Translations under genes and position numbers: made by a program
Notes under the pieces: model-generated
What the model was told of the DNA's origin: nothing
What the model saw: only the letters and a program-made list of their open reading frames with translations
Databases searched by the model: none
Origin: Alphaproteobacteria bacterium
GTDB lineage: Bacteria > Pseudomonadota > Alphaproteobacteria > Sphingomonadales > Sphingomonadaceae
Reading direction: 5' to 3'
DNA length: 7,301 bases
NCBI GenBank assembly: GCA_028293005.1
Contig: JAQGLH010000086.1
Location: 1 to 7,301, forward strand
Shown here: positions 1-5,465 of the stretch, one piece after another
Numbering within the stretch: the stretch's first letter is position 1
Layout of the letters: the number at the start of each line of letters is the position of its first letter

Positions 1-137
1 CGGGTCATAAGTGGCTGAAGCCCTTAGAGGTTGGAGCGCCGCGCGGCAAGAAGCACCACCTTCCTGCCCTCGATTTCGCGGCTGGGGGACCAATGCAGGG
101 TGGTGGAGGAGGTGTCTTCGTCATCAAGGATCCCCGC

Positions 138-150
138 ACCGCTGCGCGGT
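138..150. repeat. Short perfect inverted repeat
   Basis: ACCGC (138-142) and GCGGT (146-150) form a perfect 5-bp stem around a TGC loop. It lies directly before a second, longer stem-loop, and together they resemble a GC-rich intergenic palindromic element. Confidence 0.5.
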
Positions 151-152
151 CC

Positions 153-176
153 CCTCCCCGGGACAACCCAGGGAGG
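153..176. repeat. Stem-loop in ispDF upstream region
   Basis: CCTCCCCGGG (153-162) pairs with CCCAGGGAGG (167-176) around an ACAA tetraloop: a 10-bp stem with a single C/A mismatch. No T-run follows on the + strand, so it does not look like a classical intrinsic terminator for an upstream gene. A dispersed palindromic repeat is more likely. Confidence 0.55.
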
Positions 177-240
177 AAATTAGACTCGCCAGTCACCCAG
201 ATCATTTCACCCCCGCGCGAAAATCGTCTAGGGCGCGGCG

Positions 241-1443
241 ATGGGTGGTGAGGGTAGAATAGTGGCGCTGGTGGTTGCGGCCGGGGCCGGCAACCGCGCG
301 GGAGGCGCGCTCCCCAAACAATATGAGCGCGTGGCGGGGCAAGCGGTGCTCGCGCATGCGGTCGATCGTCTGCGTCACCCGCGAATCGACGCGCTCCAGG
401 TCGTGATCGCTCCAGGCCAGGAGGATCTGTGCCTCGCCGCGCTTGGGAACCGCGCCCTGCCCGCCCCCGTTGTCGGCGGAGCGACGCGGCAGCAATCGGT
501 CCGCAACGGCCTCGAAGCGCTGGCTGCACAAGGCGACGTCGGCGCGGTGCTGATCCATGACGCGGCGCGGCCGTTCGTCCCCGGCGCGGTCCTCGACCGC
601 TTGCTGGCGGCGCTCGATACGACGGAAGGAGCCGTTCCCGTGCTTCGCCTCGCCGACACGCTTGCAAAGGTCGACGGCCGGCCGGGCGCCCCGGGCCTGC
701 CTGGCGCCCCCGGTCTGCTTGGTGAAGCCGTGCCCCGCGACCAGCTGATACGAGTCCAGACGCCGCAGGCGTTCCGCTTCCCCGCCATTCTCGCCGCGCA
801 TCGCGCCTGGCGCGGCGCGGCCGACGCGACCGACGATGCGCAGGTCGCGCGGGCCGCCGGGATTGGCGTTGCGATCGTCGAGGGCGACGAGGCGCTCGAC
901 AAACTGACCTTCGCCGAAGATTTCGCGCGCGCCGAGCGGCGCCTTGCGGCGGCGATGACGACCTGCACCGGGCTCGGCTTCGACGTCCATGCCTTCACCG
1001 CGGGCGACCATCTCTGGCTGGGCGGCGAGCGCATCGCCCACGAGCGGGGCCTTGCCGGCCACAGCGATGCCGACGTCGTGCTCCACGCCTTGACCGATGC
1101 CCTGCTTGGCTGCTGCGGCGCGGGCGACATCGGCGACCATTTCCCGCCGAGCGACCCGCACTGGCGCGGCGCGGCCTCGTCGGGCTTCGTCGATCATGCG
1201 ACGGCGCTGGTCGCGGCGCGCGGTGGGCGGATCGACCATGTCGACATCACGGTCATTTGCGAAGCGCCCCGCATCGGCCCCCACAAGGAAGCGATCCGCG
1301 CCAATGTCGCGGCCTTGTTGCGGCTGCCGCTCGCGCGGGTGAGCATCAAGGCGACGACCACCGAACGGCTCGGCTTCACCGGGCGCGGCGAAGGCATCGC
1401 TGCACAAGCGGTCGCCACCATTCGACTTCCGGAGGAAAAATGA
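241..1443 (+). CDS. ispDF: Bifunctional IspD/IspF (MEP cytidylyltransferase and MECDP synthase)
   Basis: This 400-residue fusion catalyses two non-consecutive steps of the cytoplasmic MEP isoprenoid pathway: CTP + MEP to CDP-ME (IspD), and CDP-ME 2-phosphate to MECDP (IspF). The IspD half (about 7-235) shows the CTP loop AAGAGNR with R19 and K26, HDAARP with D107, DT at 139-140, TPQAF, and a late basic KLT motif. The IspF half starts near M239 with GFDVHA (metal ligands D248 and H250), AGHSDADVVLHALTD (H282), and KATTTERLGFTGRGEGIA near the end. The length suits an alphaproteobacterial IspDF. The IspD arm holds an unusual Gly-X-Y tract at residues 146-163. Start choice is uncertain: ATG 241 has AGGG 7 nt upstream, while GTG 262 has GAGG at 8 nt and would remove seven residues. 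The stop overlaps the cinA start. Confidence 0.97.
   Translation: MGGEGRIVALVVAAGAGNRAGGALPKQYERVAGQAVLAHAVDRLRHPRIDALQVVIAPGQEDLCLAALGNRALPAPVVGGATRQQSVRNGLEALAAQGDVGAVLIHDAARPFVPGAVLDRLLAALDTTEGAVPVLRLADTLAKVDGRPGAPGLPGAPGLLGEAVPRDQLIRVQTPQAFRFPAILAAHRAWRGAADATDDAQVARAAGIGVAIVEGDEALDKLTFAEDFARAERRLAAAMTTCTGLGFDVHAFTAGDHLWLGGERIAHERGLAGHSDADVVLHALTDALLGCCGAGDIGDHFPPSDPHWRGAASSGFVDHATALVAARGGRIDHVDITVICEAPRIGPHKEAIRANVAALLRLPLARVSIKATTTERLGFTGRGEGIAAQAVATIRLPEEK
685..720 (+). repeat. Imperfect 18-bp tandem duplication inside ispD
   Basis: Bases 685-702 and 703-720 match at 15 of 18 positions and encode GAPGLP then GAPGLL. With flanking codons they give six consecutive Gly-X-Y triplets (GRP GAP GLP GAP GLL GEA) in the arm region of IspD. 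The reading frame is kept. Confidence 0.8.
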
Positions 1444-1997
1444 GCGAGAATCGGGATTATTGCCTTCCCCCCGAGCTGGTGGAGCTGGCGCGGCAGGTGA
1501 TCGATGCCAATCGCGCGGCCGGGCTTCGCGTGGCGGTCGCGGAAAGCTGCACCGGGGGGCTGGTCAGCGCCGCGCTGACCGAGATCGCCGGCTCGTCCGA
1601 CGTGTTCGAGGCGGGGCTCGTGACCTACGGCAACGCGGACAAGATCAACATCCTGCGCGTCAGCGAGGAAGTGCTCGACACGTTCGGCGCGGTCTCGGTC
1701 GCAACCGCGTGGGCGATGGCGCAAGGCACGCTGCGGATCACGACCGCCGACACGGCGGTGGCAATCACCGGCGTCGCCGGGCCAGCGGGGGGCAACGACA
1801 GGAAACCGGTCGGCACCGTCGTGTTCGCGCGCGCGCGGCGCGGCGCCGACCCCGACGAGGTCGTCGCCGACCGCAAGGAATTTGGCGATCTCGGCCGCGG
1901 CGGCATCCGCCTTCAGGCGGCGCTTTGCGCGCTCGAGCTGCTGATGCCCGTGGTGCCGGCAGAAGCCCCCCCGGAGACACCCGCCGAGACACCGTAA
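1440..1997 (+). CDS. pncC: CinA C-terminal domain protein, nicotinamide-nucleotide amidase
   Basis: This 185-residue protein consists of the CinA C-terminal (PncC) domain alone, without the N-terminal MoCF-like domain of full-length CinA. Characterised family members deamidate nicotinamide mononucleotide to nicotinate mononucleotide, recycling a by-product of NAD-dependent DNA ligase. Signatures seen are AESCTGG with the expected nucleophile S36, the segment IAGSSDVFEAGLVTYGN, GAVS, and ITGVAGPAGG followed by KPVGTV. After the core comes a proline/glutamate tail with PETP-AETP repeats. ATG 1440 overlaps the ispDF TGA (ATGA) and is preceded by GGAGG at 1431-1435, which suggests translational coupling. 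An upstream in-frame extension inside ispDF is not credible. The last 85 bp are antisense to ratA. Confidence 0.94.
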   Translation: MSENRDYCLPPELVELARQVIDANRAAGLRVAVAESCTGGLVSAALTEIAGSSDVFEAGLVTYGNADKINILRVSEEVLDTFGAVSVATAWAMAQGTLRITTADTAVAITGVAGPAGGNDRKPVGTVVFARARRGADPDEVVADRKEFGDLGRGGIRLQAALCALELLMPVVPAEAPPETPAETP

Positions 1998-2419
1998 AGC
2001 GCGTGCGCGCGCTCCTCGAACGCGACGATCATCCGCCGCAGCGCGCGATCGAACATCTGGCCGGCGATGGCCTCGAAGATGCGCGACTTGAACGCGAAGT
2101 CGACGCAGAAATCGAGATTGGTGCCGCCTTTGCCGTCGGGTTCGAAGACCCAGTCGTTGCGCAGATATTTGAGCGGCCCCTCGATATATTCGACGAGGAT
2201 CTTGTGCGGCCGCTCTTTGGTCACCCGCGAGGTGAACGTCTCCTTGAGCGATTTGAAGCCGACGACGAGGTCGGCGATCATCAAGGTGTCGCTGTCCGAT
2301 CGAATCCGCACCGCAGCCACCCACGGCAGAAATTCCTGGTAACGCCCCACGTCCGCGACGAGGTCGAACAATTGCTCGGGGGCGTAAGGAAGGTTCCGTT
2401 TCTCGGTGTGGCGGGGCAT
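1913..2419 (-). CDS. ratA: RatA/Coq10-type START-domain protein
   Basis: This 168-residue protein belongs to the polyketide cyclase/START superfamily branch that includes E. coli RatA and mitochondrial Coq10. In alphaproteobacteria a ubiquinone-binding role in respiration is usually assumed; E. coli RatA was described as blocking ribosome subunit joining. The core (1-143) opens with PRHTEKRNLPYAPEQLFDLV and DVGRYQEFLPW, and includes IEGPLKYLRNDW, a DFAFKS segment and FEERAHALYG at its end, all typical. ATG 2419 is preceded on its strand by AAAGG at a 6-nt gap; a longer upstream frame lacks homology. It lies 22 bp after lipA, so the two are probably cotranscribed. Residues 144-168 are a Gly/Ser/Ala-rich tail not typical of the family, encoded entirely opposite the end of cinA. 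Whether it acts as toxin or quinone chaperone cannot be decided from sequence. Confidence 0.93.
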   Translation of the reverse strand: MPRHTEKRNLPYAPEQLFDLVADVGRYQEFLPWVAAVRIRSDSDTLMIADLVVGFKSLKETFTSRVTKERPHKILVEYIEGPLKYLRNDWVFEPDGKGGTNLDFCVDFAFKSRIFEAIAGQMFDRALRRMIVAFEERAHALYGVSAGVSGGASAGTTGISSSSAQSAA

Positions 2420-2441
2420 GACTAACCTTTCGCGCGCGCCG

Positions 2442-3374
2442 TCACGGACGCAGCGCCGGCAGCTTCTCAAGCTGCTTCTCCCGCGCCGCCTTCATCTTCG
2501 CGAAATCGTCGCCGGCATGATAGCTCGAGCGCGTCAGCGGCGTCGCCGCCACGAGCATGAAGCCCTTGGCGCGCGCGATTGCGGCATAAGCCGCGAATGC
2601 CTGTGGAGTGACGAACTCCTCGACGTTGGCATGGCGCGGCGTCGGCTGGAGATATTGGCCCATCGTGAGGAAATCGACGTCGGCCGAGCGCATGTCGTCC
2701 ATCACCTGGTGGACCTCGAGCCTTTGCTCGCCAAGCCCGACCATCACTCCCGATTTGGTGAAGATCGTCGGATCGTGACGCTTGATGCTCTCGAGCAGGC
2801 GCAGCGAGGCATAGTAACGCGCGCCCGGGCGGATCGTCGGATAGAGGCGCGGGACCGTCTCGAGATTATGATTGTAGACGTCGGGGCGCGCGGCGACGAT
2901 CGCCTCGACAGCGGCCGCGGCCTTGTTGCGGAAATCGGGCGTCAGAATCTCGATCGTGGTCGACGGCGCGGCGCGGCGCAGCGCCTCGATCACCTTGACG
3001 AACTGGCTCGCGCCACCGTCGGGCAAATCGTCGCGGTCGACCGAGGTGACGACGATATGCTCGAGCCCAAGCTCGGCCGCGGCGACCGCGACATGCTCCG
3101 GCTCGAGCGGATCGACCGCGCGCGGCATGCCGGTCTTGACGTTGCAAAAGGCGCAGGCGCGGGTGCAGGTGTCGCCGAGGATCATCACCGTCGCATGCTT
3201 CTTGGTCCAGCATTCGCCGATGTTCGGGCAGGCGGCTTCCTCGCAGACCGTGGCGAGGCCGAGCCGGCGCATCAGCGACCTGGTCTGGGCGAAGCCGACG
3301 CTGGTCGGCGCCTTCACCCTGATCCATTCGGGTTTGCGCGCGCGGCGCGGAGAGATCGGATCAGCCTCTGACAT
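2442..3374 (-). CDS. lipA: Lipoyl synthase
   Basis: This radical SAM enzyme inserts two sulfurs into protein-bound octanoyl groups to make the lipoyl cofactor of 2-oxoacid dehydrogenases and the glycine cleavage system. Counting from ATG 3374 (310 residues), the auxiliary-cluster motif [12 protein letters not shown] gives C44, C49 and C55. The radical SAM motif CTRACAFC gives C70, C74 and C77. The conserved RSSYHAGD (R282-D289) supplies the serine ligand of the auxiliary cluster. [35 protein letters not shown] and [10 protein letters not shown] are all family hallmarks. An alternative GTG start at 3410 would add 12 residues and has AGGAG about 12 nt upstream; I prefer ATG 3374 because family alignment begins just after it, though its own ribosome binding site is weak. 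It is first in a likely lipA-ratA operon and divergent from carbonic anhydrase. Confidence 0.97.
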   Translation of the reverse strand: MSEADPISPRRARKPEWIRVKAPTSVGFAQTRSLMRRLGLATVCEEAACPNIGECWTKKHATVMILGDTCTRACAFCNVKTGMPRAVDPLEPEHVAVAAAELGLEHIVVTSVDRDDLPDGGASQFVKVIEALRRAAPSTTIEILTPDFRNKAAAAVEAIVAARPDVYNHNLETVPRLYPTIRPGARYYASLRLLESIKRHDPTIFTKSGVMVGLGEQRLEVHQVMDDMRSADVDFLTMGQYLQPTPRHANVEEFVTPQAFAAYAAIARAKGFMLVAATPLTRSSYHAGDDFAKMKAAREKQLEKLPALRP

Positions 3375-3449
3375 GAGCGCCAGATAGCGATCTCCGCTGC
3401 GACTTGCCACCCCCGCGCTGCTCTCCTAACGGGCCTGAGACATATTGAC

Positions 3450-3454
3450 GGGAG
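3450..3454 (+). promoter_or_regulatory. Ribosome binding site deciding a TTG start
   Basis: GGGAG sits 6 nt before TTG 3461. No in-frame ATG occurs near the N-terminus of the conserved protein, so this site fixes a rare TTG start for the carbonic anhydrase gene. Confidence 0.75.
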
Positions 3455-3460
3455 CGCAAC

Positions 3461-4093
3461 TTGGCCGATTTCAACGCCCTTCTCTCCGGCTATCGCCGTT
3501 TCCGCGAAACCGGCTGGAAGCACGAACGCGACCGCTGGGCGGCGCTTGCCGAGGCGCAGTCGCCCAAGGTGATGGTGATCGCCTGCTCGGACAGCCGGGT
3601 CGATCCGGCGACGATCTTCGACACCTCGCCGGGCGAGATGTTCGTCGTTCGTAACATCGCCAACCTCGTCCCCCCGTTCGAGGTCGGCGGTGGCCGGCAC
3701 GGCGTCTCGGCCGCGCTCGAATTCGCCGTGACCCAGCTCGAGGTGCCCGAGATCGTGGTGATGGGCCACGGTCAGTGCGGCGGCGTCGATGCAGCCCTCT
3801 CGCGCCGCCTCGAACATGCACCGCCCGGGGCGGGCGGCTTCATCGCGCACTGGATCGACCTGCTCGACGGCGCGCGCGACCGCATCACCGCCGAGCTTGG
3901 CACCGGCCCCGAAGCGCTGCGCGCGCTCGAGCTCGAGACGGTGCGCCTCAGTCTGGACAATCTGCGCACCTTCCCGGCCATCCGCGAGCGCGAGGCAGCG
4001 GGCAGACTGGCGCTGCACGGCGCCTATTTCGCAATCGCGGACGGCCGACTCCACCTGCTCGACGAGGCGACGGGAGAATTCGCGCCGGCCTGA
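3461..4093 (+). CDS. Beta-class carbonic anhydrase
   Basis: This 210-residue zinc enzyme interconverts CO2 and bicarbonate, probably in the cytoplasm since no signal peptide is present. The zinc ligands are C42, H103 and C106 (in CSDSRVDP and GHGQCGG), and the catalytic dyad is D44-R46. PGEMFVVRNIANLVPPF and the GGGRHGVSAALEFAV stretch are typical of the family. Residues 39 and 41 are Val and Ala, as in the plant-type branch, rather than the Trp and Gly of the bicarbonate-regulated E. coli/Haemophilus type, so allosteric bicarbonate inhibition is unlikely (inference). The start is TTG 3461, supported by GGGAG at 3450-3454 with a 6-nt gap. The gene stands alone, divergent from lipA. Confidence 0.96.
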   Translation: MADFNALLSGYRRFRETGWKHERDRWAALAEAQSPKVMVIACSDSRVDPATIFDTSPGEMFVVRNIANLVPPFEVGGGRHGVSAALEFAVTQLEVPEIVVMGHGQCGGVDAALSRRLEHAPPGAGGFIAHWIDLLDGARDRITAELGTGPEALRALELETVRLSLDNLRTFPAIREREAAGRLALHGAYFAIADGRLHLLDEATGEFAPA

Positions 4094-4228
4094 CAAGCGT
4101 CGCGATCGCCTTGCGTTCGGCGGACCGGACGCGCTCGGCCGTTGATGATCAAAACGCGCTGCGCCGCCGCATAGCCGAGCATCGACCGCGAAGGCTCCTC
4201 TCGATTTTGCGCGATGTGGCTAAGCTGC

Positions 4229-4253
4229 GGAACCATAACGGTTGATCCACGTT
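4229..4253 (+). promoter_or_regulatory. EcfG-type (general stress response) promoter for the PAS gene
   Basis: GGAAC (4229-4233) and CGTT (4250-4253) are separated by exactly 16 bases. This is the consensus recognised by EcfG-family sigma factors, the output of the PhyR-NepR-EcfG cascade of alphaproteobacteria. It lies 49 bases before ATG 4303, in the right orientation and in non-coding DNA, predicting a leader of about 40 nt. Motif seen directly; sigma-factor dependence inferred. Confidence 0.78.
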
Positions 4254-4302
4254 AAGATCGCCGGGGGTTACTCCACTTGTCCAAAATTCAGTCTGAGCAA
4301 CG

Positions 4303-4872
4303 ATGCTTTTAGCAACCGCAAAGCCCGAAGAAATCATATCGGCCGCGGTTGCGGCGATGCGCCAGCAAGCAGCGCGGCTCGATTTCCTCGATGACGTGTC
4401 CGCCCCGGTCTATACGACCGACGCCGCGGGACGGATCACCTATTTCAACCGCGCCTGCGTCACGTTCGCCGGACGAACGCCGGTAGCCGGCGAGGACCAA
4501 TGGTGCGTGACCTGGAAGCTCTACGGCGAGGACGGCAGTTTCATGCCGCACGAAAGCTGCCCGATGGCGGTTGCGATTTCCGAGAAGCGGCCCGTGCGAG
4601 GCGCGAGCGCGGTCGCCGAGCGTCCCGACGGCAGCCGAGTGGCTTTCCAGCCGTTCCCCACCCCGCTGCTCGACGAGCAGGGCGAGTTGATCGGCGCGAT
4701 CAATATTTTGGTCGACATGACCGACCGCAACCAGGCGGAGCATCTCCGCGCTCAGGCGCAGCGCTGCCGCCGTCTCGCCCGCTCGATCGACGACCGTGCG
4801 GCCACCACGACCCTGATGCTGCTGGCGGACGATTATGAGGAAAAAGCGAAGAGCCTCGATCGGCTGCACTGA
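4303..4872 (+). CDS. Standalone PAS-domain protein with helical CRRLA tail
   Basis: This 189-residue soluble protein has one PAS sensor domain at about 24-141 (LDFLDDVSAPVYTTDAAGRI at its start, NILVDMTDR at its end). The middle carries QWCVTWKLYGEDGSFMPHES then CPMA, a version I associate with PAS modules of alphaproteobacterial sensor kinases. No histidine kinase, GGDEF, EAL or DNA-binding domain follows. Instead residues about 149-187 form a predicted helical tail with QRCRRLARSID and ADDYEEKAKSL, resembling a short C-terminal motif seen in small alphaproteobacterial proteins. No signal peptide or membrane segment is seen. ATG 4303 has only a weak TGAG ribosome site 5 nt upstream. The EcfG-type promoter upstream points to stress induction. 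Ligand and partner are unknown; a sensory adaptor in stress signalling is a guess. Confidence 0.88.
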   Translation: MLLATAKPEEIISAAVAAMRQQAARLDFLDDVSAPVYTTDAAGRITYFNRACVTFAGRTPVAGEDQWCVTWKLYGEDGSFMPHESCPMAVAISEKRPVRGASAVAERPDGSRVAFQPFPTPLLDEQGELIGAINILVDMTDRNQAEHLRAQAQRCRRLARSIDDRAATTTLMLLADDYEEKAKSLDRLH

Positions 4873-4943
4873 TTTCAGCCGCCCGGGCGCGAGATGGCAG
4901 GGACTGCCGCGCAGCCCCTGCTCCTCCCCGGATCGCTAAGCGA

Positions 4944-5279
4944 CTAACAACCCCTGTTGTAATCGTATGTCCGGTCGCCGCGGCTGTTGACGTAATAGCA
5001 ATAACCCTGGCTGTCGCGGTACCAGCGACGATCGTTCGCGGTCGCAGCGCCGATCGCCGCGCCCGCGACGGCGCCGACCGCCGCACCTTCGACCGGAGTG
5101 ACGCCATCGACTGCCGCGCCGAAACCGGCGCCCACCGCACCGCCGATCGCCGCGCCCGCCGCGGCCCGGCCGAGCTGGTTGTCGTTCGTGCTGTAGCGGT
5201 TGCCATAGCGATCGGTCGCGCAGGCGCCGAGCGACAGGCTCGCCGAAACGACCGTGAGGATTAGTGCCGATTTACGCAT
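4944..5279 (-). CDS. Glycine-zipper outer-membrane lipoprotein, small
   Basis: This 111-residue protein begins with a lipoprotein signal: MRK, a hydrophobic stretch, and the lipobox LGAC with C20 as the predicted lipidated residue. Residues 36-80 form a glycine zipper, two alanine/glycine-rich hydrophobic segments (about 37-57 and 65-80) joined by a DGVTPVE turn, as in the Rickettsia 17-kDa antigen family. The C-terminal 28 residues are rich in Tyr, Arg and Asp, with C94 and the last residue C111 possibly forming a disulfide in the periplasm. No Asp follows C20 at +2, so export to the outer membrane is expected. ATG 5279 has GGAG 7 nt upstream. It is convergent with the PAS gene, 71 bp apart, and has its own EcfG-type promoter. 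Function is unknown; envelope stress protection is an inference. Confidence 0.88.
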   Translation of the reverse strand: MRKSALILTVVSASLSLGACATDRYGNRYSTNDNQLGRAAAGAAIGGAVGAGFGAAVDGVTPVEGAAVGAVAGAAIGAATANDRRWYRDSQGYCYYVNSRGDRTYDYNRGC

Positions 5280-5287
5280 AACTCATC

Positions 5288-5322
5288 TCCAACATGAACG
5301 CGTGATCCAACATGAACGCGTG
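5288..5322. repeat. Tandem duplication of 17 bp in the lipoprotein gene leader
   Basis: The same 17 bases, TCCAACATGAACGCGTG on +, occur at 5288-5304 and 5306-5322, giving a period of 18. On the minus strand the duplication ends in the GGA of the ribosome binding site of the lipoprotein gene, so the second copy repeats part of that site further upstream. Copies are identical, which points to a recent event or maintained sequence. Confidence 0.9.
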
Positions 5323-5385
5323 GAGGTGATGCGGAAAGCGCCCGGAGGTCCATGCGCCAGCACCACCCCCTCGCCACGCCGGAAG

Positions 5386-5410
5386 AACGACAGGTCCAGG
5401 CTTTCGTTCC
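5386..5410 (-). promoter_or_regulatory. EcfG-type (general stress response) promoter for the lipoprotein gene
   Basis: On the minus strand GGAAC (5410-5406) is followed after exactly 16 bases by CGTT (5389-5386). This is the same consensus and spacing as the promoter of the convergent PAS gene. It lies 106 bases before ATG 5279 and 55 bases beyond the ettA stop, inside non-coding DNA, and predicts a leader of roughly 100 nt. Sigma-factor dependence is inferred. Confidence 0.77.
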
Positions 5411-5465
5411 TGCGCATTGCCACGATGCAGCACGGCGCCCGCCACGCCGACGGCAGCGAGCTCCG

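Larger units (their letters stand above)
1..240. other. Non-coding leader region upstream of ispDF
   Basis: No convincing gene is visible here. Open frames cross it on both strands, but their translations are proline/arginine-rich or glycine-rich low complexity with no recognisable family and no good ribosome binding site. The stretch from about 84 to 178 looks like a degenerate palindromic intergenic element of the kind scattered between sphingomonad genes. It has a GGGGGACCA...TGGTGGAGG block, then two clear stem-loops (138-150 and 153-176). The final 60 bases form the ispDF leader. I could not identify a confident sigma-70 promoter. The repeat-family link is from memory of sphingomonad intergenic sequence and is an inference. 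Confidence 0.5.

Noticed and set aside
5..124. Possible 39-residue minus-strand protein starting MTKTPPPPPC
   Set aside because: It has only a poor ribosome site and a proline-rich, arginine-rich translation, and it overlaps the repeat-like region. It could not be supported as a gene.
446..471. A third GGAAC-N17-CGTT match, on the + strand
   Set aside because: It lies inside the ispD coding region, far from any gene start, and uses the 17-base spacing. The residues it encodes belong to the IspD fold, so a chance match in coding sequence is more likely than a promoter.
202..1407. Open frame of 401 codons on the - strand
   Set aside because: It is antisense to ispDF, arginine-rich, with no family motifs; ispDF is certain.
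1194..2324. Open frame of 376 codons on the - strand
   Set aside because: It runs across the ispF end, cinA and ratA in the wrong frame, with composition typical of a shadow frame.
3314..4096. Open frame of 260 codons on the - strand
   Set aside because: It is antisense to the carbonic anhydrase gene and overlaps the lipA start; no family resemblance.
4149..4337. Possible 62-residue minus-strand protein in the gap before the PAS gene
   Set aside because: It overlaps the EcfG-type promoter and the PAS start, has no recognisable motif, and its codon use is unlike the neighbours.
4896..4921. Candidate terminator between the convergent PAS and lipoprotein genes (GGCAG-GGA-CTGCC or GCAGGG...CCCTGC)
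   Set aside because: The stems are only 5-6 bp, they are mutually exclusive, and no T-run follows on either strand, so an intrinsic terminator is not supported.
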